A stretch of 64,000 nucleotides of DNA from Sabellastarte sp. h YS-2021 (taxonomy: Eukaryota; Annelida; Polychaeta; Sabellida; Sabellidae), in contig OZ024933.1 of NCBI GenBank assembly GCA_964017235.1, forward strand, positions 92,905,432 to 92,969,431, given 5' to 3'. This document shows, piece after piece, positions 10,101 through 19,290 of the stretch. How positions within the stretch are numbered: the first letter of the stretch is position 1; every line of letters starts with the position of its first letter. Under the pieces are notes generated by a model. The model was given only the letters and a program-made list of their open reading frames with translations. It was not told where the DNA came from and ran no database searches. The position numbers were made by a program, and so were the translations under genes.

Positions 10101-13100
10101 AGTTGAGGCATTCTCTCTGTAAATAAGTCGGTACCTTTCCTGAGGTGAGGTCTCTCTGGATAACCATGTGAGTAATACCTATCTACATTTTTGGCAGTGA
10201 TCAGAATGGCAAAATGGCTTTACATTTAAGGTTACAATGTCTTTGTCAAATAAAATTTTCTGCTGCTTCTCATGAACTGTATCATCAAGAAGTTTCAAAG
10301 CTGTTGCTCTATAGCTGACTGAAATATACTTAATTTCACATTTCTGCATTGCGTAAGTAACTCCAACAGTCTTGAAACAGGGGCCACGGTGGCCGAGGGG
10401 TAACACTCTCGCCTCCCACCTCTGAAATCAGAGTTCAGTTCCCGGCCCAACCTCAGCTGGGAAAGCTGGTGGTTGCTTGCCATTGGTCAGCAGTTTACAG
10501 GACAGAACCTTGACCAAGTGTGTGAACTGGTTTCCTCTGCCCTTCTAACTAGCCCTTGTGATATGACCTGTATAGTGTTGAAAGTGACGTAAAGCCCCAA
10601 ATAAATAACAGTTTTAACATATACCATTTTATAGGATTGTAGCATCATAACTGACAGAGTAATTTCTACTTTGACAGATCATCCTCAGTTATAAAGCAAC
10701 ACTACTGAAGTTATAGAATTTTGCAAAATATGTTGTGTATTTACTTTTTGATGCTTTCTGTTATGGTCCATTTTTATAGCTAAAATCCACAAGTAAGTGT
10801 TTTAAAAGGTATTTTGATGTCAAATTTGACCTTGGAACCATGTTTCAATGTCAAATGTGGTCCTTGATATTTTAAAATCCCAAGTATCTCTAAAGGGCTG
10901 TTATGTGTATTTGGTGTCAGATTATGTTAACGTCATGGTTTTTAAAGCTTGCCTCCTACCTCTGAGGTCGGGGTTCGATTCCCGTCAAGGCCTCAAGTGG
11001 GAAAGCTGGTAGTTGCTTGCCGTTGGTCGGCAGTTTACAGTACTGATCCCTAGCGAACTGTATGTACTGGTTTCCTCTGGCCTTCCAACTACCTGTCGTG
11101 ATATGACCTGTACAGTGTTGAAAGCAGCGTAAAACCCCAAATAAATAAATAAATTAAAGCTTAGTCCATTGTGTATGCCTTTGATATATGTAAGGGTGTG
11201 TTATGACACCATGGATGACATTTGGTCCTAGGCCAGTAGTTGGTATGTGTATGTTATTCTGAATTTTTCCTGGCTCTGGGCATGGTTATGTAGGTTATTG
11301 TCTAACATAGTGTAGTCTATTAATAAATTTATTTTATATCCAATGCCTGTGCGGTTTTTGTTTTGTGGGGAATTTCCCTTGGGCGACTGAATGAATGATA
11401 AATTCATATACTCACAGTATGGTTTGTGTTTCCTACACCTCCTCTTTCTGGTACGCTTGCAATTTTTGCATTTACTCCATGAGCTCCAATTTGACCATGA
11501 TACTGAAAGAACATAAAGTTCAAAGTTAGGCTTTATGAAGAGGTAACAATGGAACAAAATGGTGCATGACTTTTGTAATTTGGCAACATTTATCAAACCA
11601 GTTCAAACTTTTAGTTAGTCAGTAGCATAATATAAAAAAATCATCAATGAACTATATGTTAATTGGCCACATTCGCATATATTCTGTCAAATGAATGTAG
11701 ACATATTACCATAGGCTCTTACAGAAAGTTTTCCAAAAACCAATTTACTTAGCTGTGTTTTTATGTTATATGTACATATAGCTTGCATTGATGCACTGGC
11801 TTTTTTCAAAGGAAACCTACCCTGAAAAATAAGTAGCAATAATCAGTACATTTTCCTTAAGGTGTTCCAAATAAACAACCTGAAAAGTAGTATCTCAACA
11901 CAGAAACTGGATAGAAATACTCTTTTGGAGATTATTTATTGTTTTGTTGTTTGTAAAAATGATAAACTATGTTATATAGTAAATACTTAAAATAATGCTA
12001 AAAGGCCATGTGAAATTTCATTTTTAAACCTCACAGTCGAATTCAACAAATAAGCTGTTAACAAATCACTTTAAAATATCAAGTTTATAATGTACAACTA
12101 AAATAAATTTCGTAAAAGAGTGTCACTGTGGGTGTTATGTAGACTTGAAACTGTAATACACTCAGCAAATGAAAAATCACTTGAATACACACATTTTGAA
12201 GGTATTGTCAAATTGTGTGCCTCCCACCTAGAATTGAGTTAGACCACTTACAGCAACAGCAACAGCACTTCTCATATTGCCTTGATGCACCTGGACAATA
12301 ATATGGCTTTGGACAGAGTGGTGGATAACAAGTCCGATGTCGTACCCTCAGGCCACGTTCACAATCACAGTTTGACCAGCTTCCCCATCTGCCCCAATCT
12401 GTCAAATAGGAATTTTATTTCATCACACCAGAATGAAATAAAGGGAAAAAAACCTCCTATTTCTAATTGACTTGTTTCATAAAGTAATTGTATGGTTAAG
12501 GAAGTCTAGTTTAAACTGATGTACAGTTTTTTATGCGTAGCTCAGCAATGTTTGCGCATTTACTAGAAAAGGGAATCAATATTACTGCCTTCTAAATGGT
12601 GACTTGTTACACTGTCAAGTTTTAAAATTATGGAATATCCAAATTTTTCACGACAAGGTTCCCCTTTCTGGACTTGGTTTATTTTGCCCACTCTTTGATG
12701 TGAAGAATCGCTTTATATTTTATCTCAAAGGAAACATTCACAATATTTTAAACCAGAAATGTATGTAAGAGATTCCTTTTTAAACAAATATGAATACAAG
12801 TCCATTATTTATCCTCGATGCCGAAACTTGAGAATGGAACACCTAATACCGATCAAACCTAATATGACAATCTCACATATAGCCCCTCTGTACGCTGAAG
12901 TTGTTTTTGTACATATCAGTCCATAGATAAGGAAATTCTTACATACTGATGATGACTTCCATAACAGATACCTTCCCTTAAAAGGTAAAGAATTTAACTT
13001 AGTTTTAAGGTTGAGATCTGATTCTTTTGGTAGACACATACCTTTACAAGTGTAACAAGCCACGTTAGGGTTTAATGTCATATTCAACAGCAAGGATAAA

Positions 13101-14006
13101 ATTAGGCCATAGCCTCAGTATTGTCACTCGTGGAGTTGAACCCAGAGAGAGGTAACAGCCTGTGATAAGACGCAAAACTTGCTTACCAATGATGATTTTC
13201 TGCAAGAGTAATATGATATAGTCACAGCATTACAGGAAAAGTCTCATTCAAAATTCACCTTTAGTGTCTATGAATTTCATTAGCACAAATATTTTGGATT
13301 TTTCTTGCAGTACATATTAAACTGTATATTAATATTAAGATTAAGAAGATACTGCTCTCAGTTAACTCTTTTGAAGTGTTTTGATATTTTTAATATATTG
13401 TTAAATATCATGTGAAAAGATATCTTAAGTTATCTGTAATTTTTTATATCAACTTGTTATGCTTTTTAGCCAAATGCATAAATACTACTTTTACTTGCTG
13501 TATAGGATAAACATCACAAAGCCCATCTTTCACATAAATATTGTTATAACCGATACACATAGAAATTTGCAATTACCAAATCACTTCCTGAGACAAAAGT
13601 GGTAGTTACCAATTACTTAGTGTATCAGCTTAAATATGGATGATGTAGAACCACCGTAGTCTGATGTTAAACCCAACCTTTCATAAACTGATTGCAGCAG
13701 ATTAATTCAGTATTCGTTTCTTTCAAAAAGTGGAATAGGTTATGTCATAATGGGTAGTTTTAAGGGCAGAGGAGACCAGTCCATACTAGGTGGTCACTTC
13801 TGAGCAGTGGTAAGCAACTACCAGCTTTCCCACATAGAGTTGAGTCCAGGGTTTGAACCGCCAATCTCAAAGGTGGGAGGCAAGTGTGTTACCCACTAAA
13901 CCATCAACATTTGCTATTGAGAATAGAGACATTACTTACAACATGTTTGGGCCAAGCTGAGGCAGTAGCACATGGACAACACAGCAGCAAACAAGTACAG
14001 CTTCAT
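6989..14006 (-). CDS. TSR-module secreted cysteine-rich protein, copy 2 (six coding exons, spliced)
   Basis: Coding exons on the minus strand are 14006-13940, 12398-12252, 11502-11416, 9805-9764, 9393-9265 and 7131-6989. All have AG/GT boundaries. Joined, they give an open frame of 205 codons with every internal junction in phase 1. Exon 1 encodes a 19-residue signal peptide. Exons 2, 3, 5 and 6 each encode a Trp-rich thrombospondin type-1-like module (WGRWGSWSNC; SWSNWSSWSKC; SYWGPWEKCSKTCGKG; TWGSWGNC). Exon 4 is a 42-nt basic micro-exon. The protein is predicted to be secreted and disulfide-rich; TSR modules usually mediate extracellular matrix or glycan binding. The partner is unknown. 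The exon-6 donor (GTAAGT, phase 0) implies at least one more exon that was not found; alternatively the frame reads through 26 codons to a stop at about 6920. The paralogue lies at 30257-38210 with the same architecture. Confidence 0.85.
7198..7535. repeat. 42-bp minisatellite with palindromic core (about 8 units)
   Basis: The unit ggtggtgtacccaaggtaga plus atgcagtgcttgcgtacacc recurs every 42 bp. Each unit junction contains gtacaccac-g-gtggtgtac, a 9-bp inverted repeat with a 1-nt centre. It lies in the last intron of TSR copy 2. The minus strand stays open in one frame because the period is a multiple of three, giving a 14-residue repeat (YTTMVYASTAFYLG). This is probably not coding. Confidence 0.9.
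8050..8170. repeat. Second short cluster of the 42-bp palindromic minisatellite
   Basis: Three degenerate units with cagtggtgtacccaaggtag and gtgtacaccactgtggtgta. Same repeat as 7198-7535, separated from it by about 500 bp of unrelated sequence. Confidence 0.8.
8171..9264. other. Intron 5 remainder of TSR copy 2
   Basis: AT-rich intronic sequence. A 77-codon minus-strand frame at 8903-9136 has no recognised similarity and no splice support. Nothing else seen. Confidence 0.5.
9265..9393 (-). CDS. Copy 2 exon 5: canonical TSR module
   Basis: 129 nt, phase 1-1, acceptor TTCACAG and donor GTAGGT. Encodes SYWGPWEKCSKTCGKGSQSR then KRYC and KACPC. This is the most canonical TSR in the protein: W-x2-W, C-S-x-T-C-G, R-x-R-x-C. 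Confidence 0.93.
9764..9805 (-). CDS. Copy 2 exon 4: 42-nt basic micro-exon
   Basis: Acceptor TTTTCACAG, donor GTATGT, phase 1-1. It encodes KPKCKKQTQTQSC. The call is supported by an exon of identical length, phase and flanking sites at the same relative place in copy 1 (31854-31895, KPKCKKEKETEKC). Confidence 0.85.
10381..10612 (+). repeat. tRNA-derived SINE, family A
   Basis: Complete copy. It starts gggccacggtggccgagggg (A box), has gttcagttcccggcc at the B-box position and core tgtgaactggtttcctctgc. The 3' end is gttgaaagtgacgtaaagcc then ccaaataaataac. Lies in intron 3 of TSR copy 2, opposite in orientation to the gene. Confidence 0.88.
10944..11157 (+). repeat. tRNA-derived SINE, family A (5'-truncated)
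   Basis: Starts within the tRNA part (gcctcctacctctgaggtcg, then B box ggttcgattcccg). It retains the core and the 3' end gttgaaagcagcgtaaaacc plus an (aaat)n tail. Intron 3 of TSR copy 2. Confidence 0.87.
11416..11502 (-). CDS. Copy 2 exon 3: short TSR-like module
   Basis: 87 nt, phase 1-1, acceptor TTTCAG and donor GTGAGT. Encodes SWSNWSSWSKCKNCKRTRKR and then a basic Cys-containing end (CRKHKPYC across the junction). It is a Trp/Lys/Arg-rich half TSR with C-x2-C instead of the usual C-x3-C. Confidence 0.9.
12252..12398 (-). CDS. Copy 2 exon 2: TSR-like module with poly-Cys end
   Basis: 147 nt between a GACAG acceptor and a GTAAGT donor, phase 1-1. It begins WGRWGSWSNCDCERGLRVRH: the W-x2-W-x2-W-x2-C start and G-x3-R-x-R pattern of TSR domains. 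The CSVTCG core is shortened to C-x-C. It ends in five consecutive Cys codons made of alternating TGC/TGT. Confidence 0.9.
12399..13063. other. Intron 1 of TSR copy 2, distal part
   Basis: AT-rich intron. A 94-codon minus-strand frame (12809-13093) is not recognised, and its upstream end overlaps a decayed SINE, so it is treated as chance. Confidence 0.5.
13064..13190 (-). repeat. Decayed family C SINE
   Basis: The plus strand reads gggtttaatgtcatattcaa and later ggaacc-like cgtggagttgaacccagaga followed by ggtaacagcctgtgataaga. These are the family C order of tail, body and tRNA part on the reverse strand, at low identity. Confidence 0.5.
13700..13912 (-). repeat. tRNA-derived SINE, family A (diverged)
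   Basis: The reverse strand contains ggtgggtaacacacttgcct at the A-box side, then ggttcaaaccctggactcaa (B box) and gggaaagctggtagttgctt. The 3' end is degraded. Lies in intron 1 of TSR copy 2, next to exon 1. Confidence 0.75.
13940..14006 (-). CDS. Copy 2 exon 1: signal peptide
   Basis: 67 nt from ATG: MKLYLFAAVLSMCYCLSLA then QTC, ending one base into a codon at a GTAAGT donor (13939). The hydrophobic core followed by a small residue fits a cleaved signal peptide. The first 19 residues are identical in copy 1. Confidence 0.9.
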
Positions 14007-14439
14007 GACTCTTAAAATACATACAAAAACATTTAAAAATAAACACATTGTTTCAGCAGAGCAGTTTCATGCATTGTCAAATAGATTTGAGAATTCTATA
14101 ACTTTACCAAATCCTCTAGAGGGAAGCCCACTGACATATAGCTGACAATGTGTATCATTACATCTGATATAAACACATTTCAAATACTATGCATGAAATC
14201 CATTGTTAAAGTCTTGGTGTCTGTGGTGTTTAGCATAGGGAAAAGATCAATGAGCAAAGGGTTAATATCAATGAGGTGTTTCACAAAAAAGGCATGTATA
14301 TACCTGAAACGCAAAACTGAGAGATCAATAATGGTGACCAAGAAACATTCTTTCCTGTCACATATGACACATTAAAGCAAACATATATTTTTTGGAATTA
14401 TTACATTATTAACCTACATTACCTACATTTACCTACATT

Positions 14440-15145
14440 ACTAACCTATGAACCGCGACCTCCGCAGAATAAGACAGTATCTTACTCCAGACGTGGTAGT
14501 CCTTGCTGCAAATGCCTTTGTTAGTAGTCGTCTAGACTACTGTAACTCTCTGTTTAGGGGTTTGTCATGTTTCAATCAGCACAAATTGCAAAGTATTCAG
14601 AATACCCTTGCTCGTCTTGTTACAAATCAGTATGCTCATGTTACACCCACTCTAAAGTAACTCCACTGGCTGCCCGTTAAGAATAGATGTGTTTTCAAAA
14701 CTGAAACACTAGTTTATAAATTTTAACATAGTGGTTCTCCTTCCTATTTTCAACCATTCTTGTCTCTCAACAGTTGTTCCTATAGTACCAGGCATAGTCA
14801 CCCAGATTGTCAATACCTAACTGTTCCTCCTTTCTGCTCATTAGTCTTCAAGTCAGTCAAACATTTTGATCACAGCTTTGCCTTTGATGCTCCCAAGATC
14901 TGGAATGAACTCCCTCATGATGTGCGCAGTGCAGCATCAGTTGCCTCCTTCAGAAAGAAGCTTAAAACTTACCTGTTTGCAAAAGCATATCCCCCATAGC
15001 CTCTCCTGTCACCCTGTCTCGCCTTGGTATGACCTGGCTATGTCCTCGGATTAATGTTAACTGCCTTGCTTTATGTTCAGTTACGCCTTAGAGTCCATCA
15101 GTGATGGAGATTAAGCGCTATAAAAGTCCACATTAGATGAGATTA
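14440..15145 (+). pseudogene. L2/CR1-like LINE reverse transcriptase, truncated C-terminal remnant
   Basis: The frame from 14448 reads NRDLRRIRQYLTPDVVVLAA, then SRLDYCNSLFRGL and LQSIQNTLARLV. After an in-frame stop comes LHWLPVKNRCVFK; after a second stop, FDHSFAFDAPKIWNELPHDV and FRKKLKTYLFAKAY. These are the ordered blocks at the C-terminus of L2/CR1-clade LINE ORF2 proteins (RLDYCNSLL, LQ-x-IQN-x-AAR, LHWLPV, AP-x-x-WN-x-LP, LKTYLF). The 3' tail contains gagattaagcgctataaaag, typical of L2 3' ends. It is 5'-truncated and dead. It lies in the 5'-UTR intron of TSR copy 2. Confidence 0.9.
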
Positions 15146-15146
15146 A

Positions 15147-15147
15147 C

Positions 15148-15174
<27 letters not shown>
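15147..15174. repeat. (TA)n microsatellite
   Basis: Uninterrupted tatata run immediately after the LINE 3' end. Confidence 0.9.
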
Positions 15175-15179
<5 letters not shown>

Positions 15180-16132
15180 TAATTTCATATGTATGTATAT
15201 GTGTATACATATCAATTTTTAGGAATTCACTTTCACACTGGTGACATGCAATATATCGGTAGCCAGTCGGATCTGTTACTCTTGTGACACCTCTATACCT
15301 CAGGTGAATTGTAATATAATTTCATACTGAAACAGAAGCTTAAACCCCTTGGAACTGCCATACAAGCGATTAATTTAACTCTTCTGTCACTAAATAAATG
15401 GCCATATTAATTTGTCATATCAATGTATAAGTAAAAGCATCCACTTTTGGATATGTCAATATTTTAAAACTTTATATTTAAAAATTACTATTACATTCAA
15501 ACTTTAACTCAGTGAAATGTCCAATTTCTTTAATTCTTGTGTACAAATTCTGTGAAGATCAATTGCTGTTTTTTATGTCTTTGTTGTCACGTTTGATAGC
15601 TGGAAAGAAACTTTTGTGCCAATGAAACAAATGATGTTTCCTAAAATACTGTGTTTATCACATTACAACCATGATTTTAACAATTTTAGATCTTACGTAC
15701 AAATACCACTTATAAAAATTTAATTGATATTTTTTTTCCAAATATCACTCAAAATAACTTAATTTTTTAGCAGCAAAATGTTCTAACTGATCTAAAATTT
15801 TAATTAGCTCATTTCTAGATTTCTTACTCAATAAATTGAATAATTAGATTCTTCATATATTTTCAGTTGAATATTTTTCCTGTACACAAGTGGATAATTT
15901 GTAAATAAAATAAATAACACTAATTGGTGAATAATATCTTTTCTACAGAAGATGTTCAAAAAGAGTATGCCAGACAGATCTACACTCAAGTCAAAATTTA
16001 AAAACCTTGGTGTGGAATACAAGAAAGCAGGATAAAATTTTTTAAAAATCTATGAATCTGTGCAGTGACATTTTCTACATGGTAAACCATATTTTTCAAA
16101 GTTGTTGCGATGAAAGTGGAATGTTTTCTTAC
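15175..16132. other. 5'-UTR intron of TSR copy 2, no other feature
   Basis: AT-rich, non-coding; lies between the predicted non-coding first exon (donor 16132) and the signal-peptide exon. Confidence 0.45.
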
Positions 16133-16180
16133 CTTGATATCCTTTAAATTTTATCTTGAAATGGTAAAGATTATTTTATA
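16133..16180 (-). promoter_or_regulatory. Predicted promoter and non-coding exon 1 of TSR copy 2
   Basis: On the minus strand TATAAAA lies at 16180-16174. It is followed about 40 bp downstream by a strong donor, ATATCAAG|GTAAGAA (exon end 16133). The matching place in copy 1 has TATAAAG and ATATCAG|GTAAGA (39136-39077). Flanks further upstream are alignable between the copies (caataaatcagatgaagtaa vs cattaaatcagaggaagcag), so promoter and first exon were duplicated with the gene. The start site itself is inferred. Confidence 0.6.
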
Positions 16181-17547
16181 TTCCTGCTCCTGTTCAGTTT
16201 TGTGATATTTAGAATTCAAGCGATGGTCATAGAAATGGAAATGGACTGGCCTAGTTAAACCCTCCATCTTTTGTTTCAATTCCATTCATTGAGCATTTCT
16301 CAGAAACAATTTGCATTCTGAATCAGTATTTTGCTATTTTCGGTATACATTTTAGTGCTAATGCAGCTTTAAGTTTTATGTGTCTGTTCTTTGTAGTTTT
16401 GTTCATGATAACATTCTTAGAATTTAGTACAATAAATCAGATGAAGTAACTTTACACAGTCTGATCATTCGTTATGATATTGTTCATAATATTACATTAT
16501 TTGAAAGTGTTTTAACAAATCAGATGAATTGAAAGGAGATTCTTTTATTTCTTACAAGGTACAATATGTTCAAAAATAGCAGAAACTTGTGATTGTTCTA
16601 ATGAATAGAACGTAAAACATAGGTGGCTTTAGGTGCAAAATAACCAAGAGTTGACTTTTAAAGGATTGTTTTGAACGAAAAAGAAGTAATTTGCAAGCTG
16701 AGAGCACAATGGGTTGCTATGGAATCTTTATGCTCACCAACTGCATAGTTTGCAGATGTTATATATGGAAAATCGTGTCAAATATTTAATGTTGCTGTTT
16801 AAAAGTGTCACAAAAAAGTGTACTTGGGCCTTTAACAATATCGTTGTGCTGTAGAATGATGTTTGATTATTCCTGACCCTACTTCATCTTCTTATATGCA
16901 GTAGTCGAGGTAATATTATGATAACTTTATAACTTCAGCTTCCAAACGAAAGCTGTTCCGGATGGACAATTTAAGTTCATCAGTGAATTTAGTTGGGAAA
17001 AAAATTCACACTACTTAGGAAACATTCTTTATAGCTCTGATGGAGGTGTGTTTTTTTCAACATTCCATGAACAGAGAATAAAATAGCTTGGCTTATACTC
17101 TTTGGTCCAATACCAGTTAATCATAGGGTAACTCGTTGATAATATTATTTCCACTATCATGAGTACAGGCAAGACTACATTTTAATTTGCAAAACAAAAT
17201 GGGGAATCATCAGTTTCAACCTCTGTTATTATCCCCATATCCCTTTTCCATATTACGTAGAAGAAGCAAAAGAGTGGGATAGATGAGAAAAAGAAGGGCT
17301 ATTCACTGTAGTTTATTGTATTTACTGAACAAGAAAGATTATTTCTTTTGTAAAACTTGAATCAGAGCTAAAAGAAGAACGCATGTATGCTTTTATGCTT
17401 TATTTTAGCCAGACGCTTAATAGCTTGCAATAATAATTCATAGATCGTGTTGAAACTGCGTAGAAAAGAAAGAGATAGCTGTTTAAAAGTTGCAAGTCTA
17501 CATTGCCAATTAAATAAGAGTGGGCAAACTAGCCCATTACTTAATAA
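16181..17547. other. Upstream region of TSR copy 2
   Basis: The first about 500 bp (16200-16700) align with 39180-39560 upstream of copy 1. Beyond that no gene or repeat was recognised. Confidence 0.5.
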
Positions 17548-17771
17548 ATATATTTGTTTGGGTTTTAACATCGCTTTCAACACTGTATAGGTCATATCAT
17601 CACTGGTAGTTGTGTGGACAGAGGAAACCATACTGCAGGTCAAGGTTCTGTACTGTAAACTGCCAACCATCAGTAAGCAACTACCAACTTCCCCACAAAG
17701 GAACTGGGGTTTGAACCGCAGACCTCGGAGGTGGGAGTTGAGTGTTTTACCACTGTGCCACCATGGTCCCA
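17548..17771 (-). repeat. tRNA-derived SINE, family A
   Basis: The reverse strand begins gggaccatggtggcacagtg (A box), has ggttcaaaccccagttcctt and tgtggggaagttggtagttg. It ends gttgaaagcgatgttaaaac with an A-rich tail. Confidence 0.85.
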
Positions 17772-18469
17772 AAGAGTATCTTATAAACCTGTGCTTATTT
17801 TACAGTTATTTTCAAAGGTAGGTCTGGGGGGTCGGGTGGAATTTAGGGTACAATCCCCCACCCCGGAAGATTAAGAATTTAATTTAACACAGCCTCAGTG
17901 TCAGTTTCAGCAAGCAACTGAAGCCGATTCAATCCCATGGTCACAGTATCCCTATATGACCAAAGTTCAAGGAACCCAATGTGACCAAACTTCACTCCAA
18001 CCAAAGGTCAAAGCAAGGTCAATGTCAGAGAGCATAGATCACACCCTGCACACGAGGAAGGTGTGAATCAGAAGGCAAAGAAACCCAGCAATGGGTTTTA
18101 TATTTGTATTAACATTATCATTATTATGCATCTACAAACTAAATTTGCTTTTTGCGTTTTTGCAAGATCATGAAATAAATAATGATAATGACATTTCAAT
18201 GATTAAATACGGTATAGTGAATATAAGTTATAATCAACAATGTACCCATGCAGTCTAGCAGCAGGCTGGGCTGATCCTAGCCTTAAATTATTATAAAATA
18301 TAATTCATAAAATACTAAGAAAGAACTTATTATGCAATAATAACCTGCACTAGCAGATTACCGTAAATGTATTAATATAAGAACTCTGAGTTTACCATCA
18401 TTACAGAGCCCAAAGATTGGGTTATTTCCAAATAATGGACTAAAAATCACCCAAACCACCCATCAGGGA
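17772..18469. other. No gene recognised
   Basis: AT-rich sequence between a SINE and the decayed recombinase; nothing supported. Confidence 0.45.
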
Positions 18470-19290
18470 AGTAGATGTAGTTGAAAAGCTTGGGTAAGAG
18501 AAGCAGAAGTATTTGGTTTCTGTATATAACGCCAAATGCAATCAGAAGAGCAAGTACCTTGCTGCTTGATTATCTAAATAGGAACTACATGTTCATAGGC
18601 GCAAGAAGCCCCAGACCTCCTGAATGTATGAAAAGTAAACTTATGGTCCTGCAAGTGTAATAACAGCAAGACCCTCTTGAAGTGCTTCCTAACCATACTA
18701 TCTGTGAGAGGAAGCAAATGGCTACCTTTAAAATGACAAACAATTGGTCATTTGTGACCACTTGCAGTATATAAGTTAATTGAGTAACTGGACACTCTCT
18801 GGAGATTGAGACCCGGCAGTCTCGAGATTGAATGCTTTAGGTCATTTAACAAGAACAATAACCTCTTTATCAGAAAAGATTATGGCGCCTCGAGCCAGAT
18901 GCTTCGAAGGGTCAAGGCCAAATTTTGAATGAGGAACCATGTTTGACAATCTCCAGAATGAGAAGAAAGTCAAGAGGTAAACTGAGACAAATATTTGGGG
19001 AAATTCTAATGTCTCAGCCATAGAGACAATATCAAACAGCATCTTTTCAGTAAATACAGATTTTGACTTGATAACATTCAACTCTAAAAGGTAGAGCAGT
19101 GAGATTATGTATTATGAACATGGCCCTGAGAGCTACCAGATAGTTGCAAATATTGGCTACAGATAACGAATTATCTAAAAGATACTCAAGAAAAGTCAAA
19201 ATAATTTTCACATCTACCTGTCTGGGGCCAGAAAAACCAGCAGATACAGTGTATGTTTAATCAAGAAATATAGAAAATGTAAATTTAATA
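18470..19290 (-). pseudogene. Decayed tyrosine recombinase of a Ngaro/DIRS-like element
   Basis: Reverse-strand fragments in order are LTFLEYLLDNSLSVANICNY (near 19200), LTFFSFWRLSNMVPHSKFGL, KHLARGAIIFSDKEVIVLVK (19081-18842), then HKFTFHTFRRSGAS and QGTCSSDCIWRYIQ (about 18620-18500). All five match the recombinase at 40309-41298 in the same order. The catalytic Arg (WRLSN), H-x-x-R (HTFR) and Tyr (IWRYI) survive. An in-frame TAG after the FRRSG block, GTW changed to GTC, and at least two frame changes show it is dead. Confidence 0.85.
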
